Source of the DNA: Pedobacter sp. BAL39
GTDB lineage: Bacteria > Bacteroidota > Bacteroidia > Sphingobacteriales > Sphingobacteriaceae
Direction: 5' to 3'
Length of the DNA stretch: 64,000 bases
Assembly: GCF_000170795.1 (NCBI RefSeq)
Contig: NZ_ABCM01000011.1
Location: 1 to 64,000 of the forward strand
Positions within the stretch are counted from its first letter, which is position 1. Every line of letters begins with the position of its first letter. Under the pieces are notes generated by a model. That model searched no databases. It was not told the DNA's origin and saw only the letters and a list, made by a program, of their open reading frames with translations. Below are positions 49,409-57,155 of the stretch, piece by piece. Made by a program: the position numbers and the translations under genes.

Positions 49409-50340
49409 GATTTAGCAATACTAAAGTCGTCAACCTCCCTGTAAGCTTGGATCAGGCGCAGCTCCCCTTCTTTCCCTTTCCGCGAGTTGCCATGTTCCAT
49501 GCCCATCACACCTTTATAACCCTTATCATAAATGTGCTTGAAAAGATTTTTATAATTGATCTCTCCCGTGGTAGGTTCATTCCTTCCCGGATTGTCGCCG
49601 ATCTGGATGTAGGCGATCTCCTCCCAGCAGCGGTCGATGTTGACGATCAGGTTTCCTTCCGTCTTCTGCATATGGTAGATGTCGTACAGGATTTTACAGG
49701 ACGGACTGTCGACAGCCTTACACACATTGTAAGTTTCATGTGTTTGCTGCAGGAACAGGTCAGGGGTATCACTGAGTGTCTCCAGTACCATAATGAGCCC
49801 GTGTGGTTCAAAAACTTCTGCACCGGCACGCATGGCATCCACCACATTGGCCATCTGGTTGCCGTAAGGAAGACGACGCTCGTAAAAGCCGGGCACCACG
49901 GTGAGCCATTTGGCATTACAGCGTTTTGCAGCTTCGACAGATTTACGGCAAGTATCTACAAAGTGATCTTTAAATTCCTTTTTACCTGTAGTGAGTGAGG
50001 TCTTCCAGTTATCGCCGCCATCCACAACAAACACGCCCATCCTCATGCCCAGCTTTTCCAGCAGGGCACCAATTTTCTGCTGTTCCTCTACGGGGCGGCC
50101 TAAAAAGCCATTGTCTTCAATAGAGCGGAAGCCCTGCTCATGCATGTACCGGATCTGGTCCAGGAAATCCTTTCCCGCATGCTGTTCAAACATTCCCTGA
50201 TGAGGCGCATAGTCGAGTTTGAAAGTTTTGCCGGCAGCAGTGGCCTTAACAGTCGCTGTTCCAGTGGCAAAACTATCAGCGCCCAGCAGGATTCCTCCTG
50301 TGCTGAGCGCTGTATTTCTTATAAAATCTTTTCTATTCAT
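49405..50340 (-). CDS. Exported TIM-barrel sugar isomerase (hydroxypyruvate-isomerase-like)
   Basis: The 311-residue protein has an N-terminal export signal of the Tat style (MNRKDFIRNTALSTGGILLG; only one arginine of the twin pair is clear) and an AP-endonuclease-2/xylose-isomerase-like TIM barrel. Acidic/metal-binding segments such as LIMVLETLSD, LYDIYHMQKTEG and MGMEHGNS fit the hydroxypyruvate isomerase and ketosugar epimerase group. The start could also be ATG 50349. It is the last gene of a four-gene minus-strand operon with ApbE, Gfo/Idh and SUMF1-like genes. Confidence 0.8.
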   Translation of the reverse strand: MNRKDFIRNTALSTGGILLGADSFATGTATVKATAAGKTFKLDYAPHQGMFEQHAGKDFLDQIRYMHEQGFRSIEDNGFLGRPVEEQQKIGALLEKLGMRMGVFVVDGGDNWKTSLTTGKKEFKDHFVDTCRKSVEAAKRCNAKWLTVVPGFYERRLPYGNQMANVVDAMRAGAEVFEPHGLIMVLETLSDTPDLFLQQTHETYNVCKAVDSPSCKILYDIYHMQKTEGNLIVNIDRCWEEIAYIQIGDNPGRNEPTTGEINYKNLFKHIYDKGYKGVMGMEHGNSRKGKEGELRLIQAYREVDDFSIAKS

Positions 50341-50392
50341 AATTTTCATTTAGTAGAGGCATCCCATATCATTGATAAAGAGTCCTCCTGTT

Positions 50393-51403
50393 TTATTGCA
50401 GCAGCATCTTTCTGAAACCTGTTGTCAGCGTATCGGCAACACTGCCATCCCGGCGGCGATAGATGATGTAGGCTTCCATTTTCTTTTTCGCAGACACAAA
50501 AGCAAGTGCCTCCTCCAGCTCCATTGCCATGATCGCATTGTCGTATCCATCCGCAGTGATCGCATCCTCCGCATAGACCGTCACGCTGATCAGCTGGTTG
50601 TCCAGAGGGTAACCGGTTTTGGGGTTGATGAGGTGACTGATCCTTTTGCCACCCTTCTGCAGGTATTTGCGGTAATTTCCAGAGGTCGTTATGGCACCTG
50701 CATTGAGTCGGATAGTATGCCTGATGACCGGCTCCGCATCCACAGTTTCCGAAGGACCTTCGATGCCGATGCGCATGGGCGAACCATCAGGTTTTGGCCC
50801 CCGGATGCGGAGCTCACCTCCAATCTCCACCACAAAGGCTTTGATCTTTTTATGCGACAGGTAATTGGCGACCACATCAACGCTGTATCCCTGGGCGATG
50901 CCATTGAGGTCGATCCGAACTTCAGGATGTGTTTTTGTCAGCAGATTTCCTTTGAGCTGCAGTTTATCCATCCCTACATACTTCATCATTTCCTTTAACG
51001 CAGTCGAATCGGGAAAGGTGGTTACCGGCTTAGGGCCGAATCCCCAGGCTTGGACCAATGGTCCTACGGTTACGTCAAACTTTCCCTGTGTGTCTTTATA
51101 AATCTCAAAAGACCGCTTCATCACCCTGGCAAAATGAGGATCAATGGACAATCCAGATACCCCGGCGTTAAAGCGGGCGATCTGGCTGTACGGTTTGTAG
51201 AGCGACATGGAGGAATCGATCACCTGCAAGAGGCTGTCGACCTGCCCCCGGGTCACCAAGCTGTCCTTCGCATAATAGCTGATGTGGTAATCTGTGCCCT
51301 GGGCGTAACCATGGACCAGGTACAACCTCGGCGGTTCCTCCCTAAAAAAGGAGAAAAGGAACAAGGGCAGCAGCGCCAGGAGTATTTTATAGATTAAGCC
51401 CAA
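50393..51403 (-). CDS. apbE: FAD:protein FMN transferase ApbE
   Basis: The 336-residue protein has an N-terminal hydrophobic signal anchor or signal peptide and the ApbE fold: FDVTVGPLVQAWGFGP, RIDLNGIAQGYSVD and SGNYRKY...HLINPKTGYP. ApbE attaches FMN to a threonine or serine of exported flavoproteins. No clear flavinylation substrate is in the operon. It lies 18 bases downstream of the Gfo/Idh gene and 52 bases upstream of the isomerase-like gene. Confidence 0.92.
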   Translation of the reverse strand: MGLIYKILLALLPLFLFSFFREEPPRLYLVHGYAQGTDYHISYYAKDSLVTRGQVDSLLQVIDSSMSLYKPYSQIARFNAGVSGLSIDPHFARVMKRSFEIYKDTQGKFDVTVGPLVQAWGFGPKPVTTFPDSTALKEMMKYVGMDKLQLKGNLLTKTHPEVRIDLNGIAQGYSVDVVANYLSHKKIKAFVVEIGGELRIRGPKPDGSPMRIGIEGPSETVDAEPVIRHTIRLNAGAITTSGNYRKYLQKGGKRISHLINPKTGYPLDNQLISVTVYAEDAITADGYDNAIMAMELEEALAFVSAKKKMEAYIIYRRRDGSVADTLTTGFRKMLLQ

Positions 51404-51421
51404 TATCTTCTTTGCTGGTGA

Positions 51422-52741
51422 TTAGAGCACTTTTGTTTTTCCTGGTGTCGGAATCGGGTAAAGGCCATTTTCATCCGGCATCAGTTTAGGATTGGCGGTC
51501 CAGCTGAACTGATCAGGCAGCAGGCTATTGTCGGCCTTCAACGCTTCATCCCAATTGATCACCTGCCCGGAATAGGTGGCATACCTTCCGATGATCGCTG
51601 TGAAGCAGCTTTTTGCACCGCGTTCAGCATCACTGAATTTATACTCCCCTTTCGAGATGGCCGCGAACAGTTCATCATGCTCCGTTTGGTAAGGGTTGGC
51701 ATTTCCTTTTGTAGAATGGCTGAACAGCTCTTTGCCTTTATGGTCCCAGAGCACCCCCTGGTTGCCTGCAGAGAGGTAGGTACGACCTTTCGTTCCCTGG
51801 AAGGTTTCATCTACCCGGTTAGAGATCCCTTCAAAATGCCGGCACTGACTGTAGATGACGGCACCATCCGCATAGGTAAGCTCTACCGCATGGTTGTCAT
51901 AAATCTCGCCATAATCCTTTCCTGTTCTCCAGGCACGGCTTCCTGTTCCCTGTACGGAAACGGGATAAGCCCCTTTCACCCAGTTGGCGATGTCGATGTT
52001 ATGCACATGCTGTTCCACGATATGGTCGCCGCAGAGCCAGTTGAAGTAATACCAGTTTCTCATTTGGTATTCCATTTCCGTCTGGTTGGGTTCCCTTTTT
52101 TTGACCCAGACACCCCCGCTGTTCCAGTAGACCTGGCCGCCCACCACGTCGCCGATTGCGCCATCCTGGATCCGCTTGATGGTCTCCCTGTAATTGGCCT
52201 GATAGCGGCGCTGCAGTCCGACGACGACATTAAGTTTTTTCTGTTTGGCAATCTCAGCTGCCGCCAGCACCCTTCTGATTCCCGGGGCATCCACGGCAAC
52301 AGGTTTTTCCATGAAAACGTGTTTACCCTGTTTTACTGCTTCCTCAAAATGTATGGGCCTGAAACCCGGAGGCGTCACCAATAATACCACATCGGCAAGG
52401 GCAATCGCCTGTTTGTAGGCATCGAAACCTACAAAGCGACGGTCCTGCGGCACATCAACTTTATCTTTAAACTTATCAGAGAGCACTTTATAGCTATTTT
52501 CAAGACGATCCTGGAAGGCGTCGCCCATGGCCACCAGCTTCACATTCGCTGTGGTACTTAGGGCCTGAAAGGCAGCCCCCGTACCGCGGTCGCCGCAGCC
52601 AATCAAGGCAATTTTTATGGTATCATCTACAGAGGAATGTCCTCCGGCAAAAGCAAACTGGTTTAAGACCATCCCACCGGCTACCAGTGCAGAGGCTTTT
52701 AAAAATTCACGGCGCTTATCGCGCAAGTCGTTGTTGTTCAT
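51422..52741 (-). CDS. Exported Gfo/Idh/MocA-family oxidoreductase
   Basis: The 439-residue protein begins with a Tat-like signal (KRREFLKASALVAGG), then a Rossmann domain (IKIALIGCGDRGTGAA) and the EKP motif (MEKPVAVDAPG). NAD-dependent members oxidise sugars or inositols; exported ones of this type in Bacteroidota are thought to act on glycosides with a bound cofactor. The gene follows the SUMF1-like gene and precedes apbE by 18 bases. The substrate is not known. Confidence 0.9.
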   Translation of the reverse strand: MNNNDLRDKRREFLKASALVAGGMVLNQFAFAGGHSSVDDTIKIALIGCGDRGTGAAFQALSTTANVKLVAMGDAFQDRLENSYKVLSDKFKDKVDVPQDRRFVGFDAYKQAIALADVVLLVTPPGFRPIHFEEAVKQGKHVFMEKPVAVDAPGIRRVLAAAEIAKQKKLNVVVGLQRRYQANYRETIKRIQDGAIGDVVGGQVYWNSGGVWVKKREPNQTEMEYQMRNWYYFNWLCGDHIVEQHVHNIDIANWVKGAYPVSVQGTGSRAWRTGKDYGEIYDNHAVELTYADGAVIYSQCRHFEGISNRVDETFQGTKGRTYLSAGNQGVLWDHKGKELFSHSTKGNANPYQTEHDELFAAISKGEYKFSDAERGAKSCFTAIIGRYATYSGQVINWDEALKADNSLLPDQFSWTANPKLMPDENGLYPIPTPGKTKVL

Positions 52742-52822
52742 ATTGATTCAGATTTTTATATCAGGTTGTGTGTATGTGTGTATGGATTCAGTTTTCCTGC
52801 ATGGCGCTGAAATGTGATTGCG

Positions 52823-53806
52823 TTAGTAATCAGCAATTACCGGTTTATTATAGTAGGCTTCAATTTCTGCTTTGGATGGTGGCACCAGCGGGCGCAGCAA
52901 TCGCATACCTACAAATGGGGCTTCCGGAAACCACCAGTTACTTTTAGGAATCTGAGGGTCCAGCTGTTTCCACACCGGATCGGAAGCAGCCCGCTTTGCA
53001 GAACGCAGGTCGGCGGCCAGATCCTCGTAAGCACCACCACGAACCACATTGGCATATAGTTTATCGGGTGCGGCAACAGGGTTTAATACCGGACTTTCCT
53101 TAGCGCTGGCATAAAAATCAGGAAGATACTGGTCGTAAGTCCATTCAGCAACATTGCCATGCATGTCAAAAAGACCCCATTTGTTTGGTTTCTTCTGACC
53201 TACCTCATGGGTTTTACCACCGCTATTTTCCTTATACCAGGCATAATCTTTCAACTCTGATGCGGCGTCTCCAAAGGAATAACTGGTGGTTGCTCCCGCG
53301 CGGCAGGCATACTCCCATTCCGCTTCCGTTGGGAGGCGATAGAAAACACCGGTCCTGGCATACAACCATTTGCAGTATTGAATGGCATTATATTGTGTCA
53401 TGGCCAATGCAGGATGGTTCGCCTTTCCCATTCCAAAGGTCATATCCAAATAGGGTTTTGTTGGACGCGTTACGGCGTCTACATCGGCAGGGACCGCAGA
53501 TGTGCTGTGGGTGCTTTCGTAATCTTTATAGAGAAAGGGCTCATAAATATCCCAGGTCACCTCTACTGCGCCCATCCAGAAGGCATCGAGTTTTACCTGG
53601 TGTGCTGGCTGTTCATCTTTAGCGCCTTTTTTGCTGCCCATGACAAATTGTCCCGCAGGAATTGCTTTCATCTCGAAGCTCAGCTTCGTGCCGTTAATTT
53701 GTTGTGTATAGCTGTTGTGTGCCGCTCCCGGAGCACCGGGTAGCTGCGCGAGGGCGACAAAGCTCATCATCGAAATAGAGATTGTCAATGCATTTTTTAA
53801 GTTCAT
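52823..53806 (-). CDS. Exported SUMF1/FGE-fold protein
   Basis: The 327-residue protein has a signal peptide (about 1-20, ending ALAQ) and a formylglycine-generating-enzyme-like fold: IPAGQFVMGSKKG, RLPTEAEWEYACRAG, LFDMHGNVAEWTYD and VVRGGAYED. The catalytic cysteine pair expected near the C-terminus of active sulfatase-modifying enzymes is absent, so a formylglycine-generating activity is not supported. There is no lipobox, which separates it from the GldK/PorK group. It is the first gene of the minus-strand operon. Confidence 0.85.
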   Translation of the reverse strand: MNLKNALTISISMMSFVALAQLPGAPGAAHNSYTQQINGTKLSFEMKAIPAGQFVMGSKKGAKDEQPAHQVKLDAFWMGAVEVTWDIYEPFLYKDYESTHSTSAVPADVDAVTRPTKPYLDMTFGMGKANHPALAMTQYNAIQYCKWLYARTGVFYRLPTEAEWEYACRAGATTSYSFGDAASELKDYAWYKENSGGKTHEVGQKKPNKWGLFDMHGNVAEWTYDQYLPDFYASAKESPVLNPVAAPDKLYANVVRGGAYEDLAADLRSAKRAASDPVWKQLDPQIPKSNWWFPEAPFVGMRLLRPLVPPSKAEIEAYYNKPVIADY

Positions 53807-54048
53807 TGTGGTGTGTTTACAGTTTAATATTTGGCCTAACCTACTGACTAACTAAAATATAGGCATTTATCCACAATTCAAACAAACCGCAGCATTATTC
53901 TAAAAATAATGTCTGTTTGACACTTATTTGTTACGAAAGGGTTTGATGTCGCGAAAGGCGCAATGAGCTTACATTTATTCATGATAAAATTTAATATCTT
54001 GTATCCTCATTAACCTGACCATTTATCCTCATTAAACTGACTTCCCGT
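53807..54048. promoter_or_regulatory. Divergent promoter region of the sugar cluster with nested hairpin
   Basis: Promoters for both directions must lie here. A nested palindrome has outer arms TCAAACA (53878-53884) / TGTTTGA (53914-53920) and inner arms CATTATT (53893-53899) / AATAATG (53905-53911). Its position midway suits an operator shared by both transcripts. Confidence 0.45.
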
Positions 54049-54969
54049 ATGAAAACCACCAACAGAAGATATTTTCTCAGAGACCTTGGCCTGCTGACCG
54101 TAGCCTCCGGGCTCGCCTCCCTGCTTCCTTACGACCTTCTGGCCATGGATAAAAAAGACTTTTTTAAGATCTCCCTTGCAGAATGGTCTTTCCATAAGGC
54201 ACTTTTTGCAAATGAAATGACCAACCTTCAGTTTCCGGTCATCAGCAAGAAGGAATTCGGCATTGACATCGTCGAGTATGTCAGTCCCTTTTTTCAGAAA
54301 AAGGAATCGGACAGCAGTTACCTGAAAGAGCTCAAGCTGATTACCGATAGTGAGGGGGTACAAAACCACCTCATCATGGTGGACGGCGAAGGCCAGCTGG
54401 GTGATCTGGACGAGCAAGCCAGAACGAAAGCAATAGAAAACCACTACAAATGGGTGGATGCTGCCAAATTCCTTGGGTGCAAAACCATCCGTGTCAATGC
54501 TGCTGGTGAGGGCCCCGCAGATGCCGTCAAAGCGGCGGCCATCGACGGATTGGGCAGGCTTAGTGAATACGGGCAGAAAAACAGGATCAACGTCATCGTG
54601 GAGAACCATGGTGGTCATTCCTCAGATGGAAAGTGGCTTTCCGCCGTGATCAAGGGCGTCAATAACAGCTATTGTGGCACGTTGCCAGACTTTGGCAATT
54701 TCAGGATCTCAAAAGATAAGGAGTATGATAAATACCAGGGGGTGACCGACCTGATGCCGTATGCAAAAGGAGTAAGCGCCAAGACCTTCAATTTTGATGC
54801 AGCAGGAAACGAGCCGGATATTGATTATGACAGGATGTTCAAAATCATTAAAGACGCGAAATGGTCGGGGATTGTGGGGATTGAATATGAAGGATCAGCA
54901 TTATCTCCAAAAGAAGGGATTATGAAAACGAAACTGCTGCTCGAAAAAGTAAGGAGCAAATTCGGGTAG
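54049..54969 (+). CDS. Exported xylose-isomerase-like TIM-barrel protein
   Basis: The 306-residue protein has a Tat signal (NRRYFLRDLGLLTVASG) and an AP-endonuclease-2-like TIM barrel with VIVENHGGHS, TLPDFGNFR, KTFNFDAAGNEP and GIVGIEYEG, the metal-binding pattern of this group. It is a second enzyme of the same fold as the 49405-50340 protein and is divergent from the SUMF1-like operon, which suggests one pathway for exported sugar conversion. The exact reaction is not known. Confidence 0.85.
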   Translation: MKTTNRRYFLRDLGLLTVASGLASLLPYDLLAMDKKDFFKISLAEWSFHKALFANEMTNLQFPVISKKEFGIDIVEYVSPFFQKKESDSSYLKELKLITDSEGVQNHLIMVDGEGQLGDLDEQARTKAIENHYKWVDAAKFLGCKTIRVNAAGEGPADAVKAAAIDGLGRLSEYGQKNRINVIVENHGGHSSDGKWLSAVIKGVNNSYCGTLPDFGNFRISKDKEYDKYQGVTDLMPYAKGVSAKTFNFDAAGNEPDIDYDRMFKIIKDAKWSGIVGIEYEGSALSPKEGIMKTKLLLEKVRSKFG

Positions 54970-54970
54970 C

Positions 54971-55007
54971 AAAAAAAATCGTCATCCTGAATGTTCAGGA
55001 TGACGAT
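54971..55007 (-). terminator. Terminator of ettA, made of a dispersed-repeat palindrome
   Basis: ATCGTCATCCTGA (54978-54990) and TCAGGATGACGAT (54995-55007) form a 13-base perfect stem with a 4-base loop. On the minus strand it is followed by eight T, so it ends ettA transcription. The TCATCCTGAAT unit recurs in the palindrome at 9008-9086. Confidence 0.85.
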
Positions 55008-55031
55008 GTGTACCGGCTCAGCGTTTCGCTA

Positions 55032-56711
55032 CTAAACCAGCTTTTTATACTTAATGCGGTGAGGTGTTACATCACCCAGGCGTTTCTTCCTGTTTTCTTC
55101 ATAGTCGCTGTAGTTACCTTCAAAGAAGTACACCTGCGAGTTGCCTTCAAAGGCAAGTATGTGTGTACAGATGCGATCCAGGAACCAGCGGTCGTGACTG
55201 ATGACCACGGCACATCCGCCGAAGTTTTCCAGCGCTTCCTCAAGTGCCCGCAGTGTATTTACGTCGATATCATTCGTCGGCTCATCGAGCAGCAATACGT
55301 TGGATCCCTTTTTAAGAGTGATGGCCAGGTGCACGCGGTTGCGCTCTCCACCAGAAAGGATACCGACCTTTTTCTGCTGATCACCACCGTTAAAGTTAAA
55401 CTTGGACACGTAAGCACGTCCATTTACGGCCTTGTTGCCCAACTGAATGTTGTCCAGTCCGTCGGTAATGTTTTCGTAAACGGTTTTATCCGGATCAAGA
55501 TCGTTGTGCATCTGATCCACATAGCCCAATGCTACCGTCTCTCCCACCCTGAATGTTCCCGTATCAGGCGTTTCCTGCTCCGTAATCAAGCGGAAGAGCG
55601 TGGTTTTACCCGCACCATTTGGCCCGATGATTCCAACGATACCTGCAGGAGGCAGCGAGAAACTCAGGTTTTCAAACAAGACTTTGTCGCCGTAAGATTT
55701 GGTAATGTTATTGGCTTCGATCACCACATTCCCCAGGCGCGGCCCAGGTGGGATGAACAGCTCCAGTTTGTCTTCTCTTTCTTTAGAATCCTCCGAGGCC
55801 AGTTTATCATAGTTTGACAGACGTGCTTTGGATTTGGCATGTCTGGCTTTCGGTGCCATGCGCACCCATTCCAGCTCACGCTCCAATGTTTTCTGACGTT
55901 TGCTTTCGGTTTTCTCCTCCTGTGCCAGACGTTTAGCTTTCTGATCCAGCCATGAAGAATAATTGCCTTTCCATGGAATCCCTTCCCCTCTGTCGAGCTC
56001 AAGGATCCACCCAGCCACATTATCCAGGAAATACCTGTCGTGGGTAACGGCAATGACCGTACCTTTATATTCTTTGAGGAATTGCTCCAGCCAGTCGATA
56101 CTTTCCGCATCCAGGTGATTGGTAGGCTCATCCAGCAAGAGTACATCCGGCTCCTGCAGCAGCAGGCGGCACATCGCTACGCGGCGACGTTCCCCACCGG
56201 ACAGCACACCTATTTTGGTATCCGGATCAGGGCAGCGCAGGGCGTCCATGGCACGTTCCAGCTTGTTGTCCAGCTCCCAGGCGTTCACGGCATCAATCTT
56301 ATCCTGCAGTTCCCCCTGCCTGTTCATCAGTTTCTCCATGGCATCGGCATCCTCATAAACTTCAGGAAGGCCAAACTGCTCGTTGATGGATTCGTATTCT
56401 TTCAGAATGGCTGTGATTTCGGCAACGCCTTCCTCTACAACTTCTCTGACCGTTTTATTTTCGTCAAGTTCAGGTTCCTGTGCCAGATATCCCACGGTGT
56501 AACCCGGCGAGAAGACCACTTCTCCCTGAAAAGCTTTGTCGATCCCTGCAATGATCTTTAAAACGGAGGATTTACCAGAACCGTTCAGACCGATCACACC
56601 AATCTTGGCACCATAAAAGAATGAAAGGTAAATGTTTTTTAAAACTTGCTTCTGGGGTGGATAAATCTTATTTACCCCCGCCATTGAAAAAATGATCTTT
56701 TCGTCTGACAT
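55032..56711 (-). CDS. ettA: Energy-dependent translational throttle protein EttA
   Basis: The 559-residue ABC-F protein carries two ATP-binding cassettes: Walker A GLNGSGKSSVLK and signature LSGGERRRVAMCRLL in the first, Walker A GPNGAGKTTLFR and LSGGERNRVHLA in the second, with the arm and linker segment EGIPWKGNYSSWLDQKAK and RMAPKARHAKSKARLS typical of EttA. It binds the ribosomal E site and gates translation by ATP/ADP ratio. ATG 56711 (MSDEKIIF) is the family start; the 31-codon upstream extension is not conserved. Confidence 0.95.
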   Translation of the reverse strand: MSDEKIIFSMAGVNKIYPPQKQVLKNIYLSFFYGAKIGVIGLNGSGKSSVLKIIAGIDKAFQGEVVFSPGYTVGYLAQEPELDENKTVREVVEEGVAEITAILKEYESINEQFGLPEVYEDADAMEKLMNRQGELQDKIDAVNAWELDNKLERAMDALRCPDPDTKIGVLSGGERRRVAMCRLLLQEPDVLLLDEPTNHLDAESIDWLEQFLKEYKGTVIAVTHDRYFLDNVAGWILELDRGEGIPWKGNYSSWLDQKAKRLAQEEKTESKRQKTLERELEWVRMAPKARHAKSKARLSNYDKLASEDSKEREDKLELFIPPGPRLGNVVIEANNITKSYGDKVLFENLSFSLPPAGIVGIIGPNGAGKTTLFRLITEQETPDTGTFRVGETVALGYVDQMHNDLDPDKTVYENITDGLDNIQLGNKAVNGRAYVSKFNFNGGDQQKKVGILSGGERNRVHLAITLKKGSNVLLLDEPTNDIDVNTLRALEEALENFGGCAVVISHDRWFLDRICTHILAFEGNSQVYFFEGNYSDYEENRKKRLGDVTPHRIKYKKLV

Positions 56712-57155
56712 ATATATCTGGTAATTTATGCGTTTTAACGCCTGTAAATGAACTATTGAACCGCTCCAGCACTGGTGCTGAATCCTGCAAAGATAAACAA
56801 GCATCGGAAGTAAAGAAATACAAAAGTCAAATCCGGACAGGTAGCCTGCTACATCGCCATAAGGACGTTACAAAAAGCCAAAACTAAAGGCTTTACAAAT
56901 ACGTTACTTAAAATATAAACAACGGATCAACCACGCCAAAATAGCTGAAAGTAGTCATCTAATCTGACATTTTTGCTACTAAATTTACAATTACTACCAA
57001 TTTAGTCAGACATTGGTAAGATTTCTGAAATATAGTCAGTTACAACAGGTACTTAAAACTCAATGGCGTAATTGTTGATAAAATAAAAGAATTGCGGGTA
57101 CTTATTATAAAACAAATTTTATAGTTTAGAGCATTCCCGAATTAGAAAGGTATAT
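56712..57155. other. Divergent region between ettA and clpC
   Basis: This 444-base AT-rich region contains the clpC and ettA promoters, neither of which matches the TAnnTTTG pattern well. An inverted repeat CTAAATT (56979-56985) / AATTTAG (56999-57005) and two near-copies of TAGTCAG (57003 and 57033) lie upstream of clpC and may be regulatory. No coding potential is seen. Confidence 0.4.

Noticed and set aside
51677..52384. 235-residue open frame antisense to the Gfo/Idh gene
   Set aside because: The opposite strand has a clear dinucleotide-fold enzyme with an export signal; this frame has no recognisable motif.
52823..53806. Active formylglycine-generating enzyme or sulfatase activator
   Set aside because: The needed catalytic cysteine pair is absent and no sulfatase gene is nearby.
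55008..55817. 269-residue open frame antisense to ettA
   Set aside because: It mirrors a GC-rich ABC-F gene and its residues do not match any fold.
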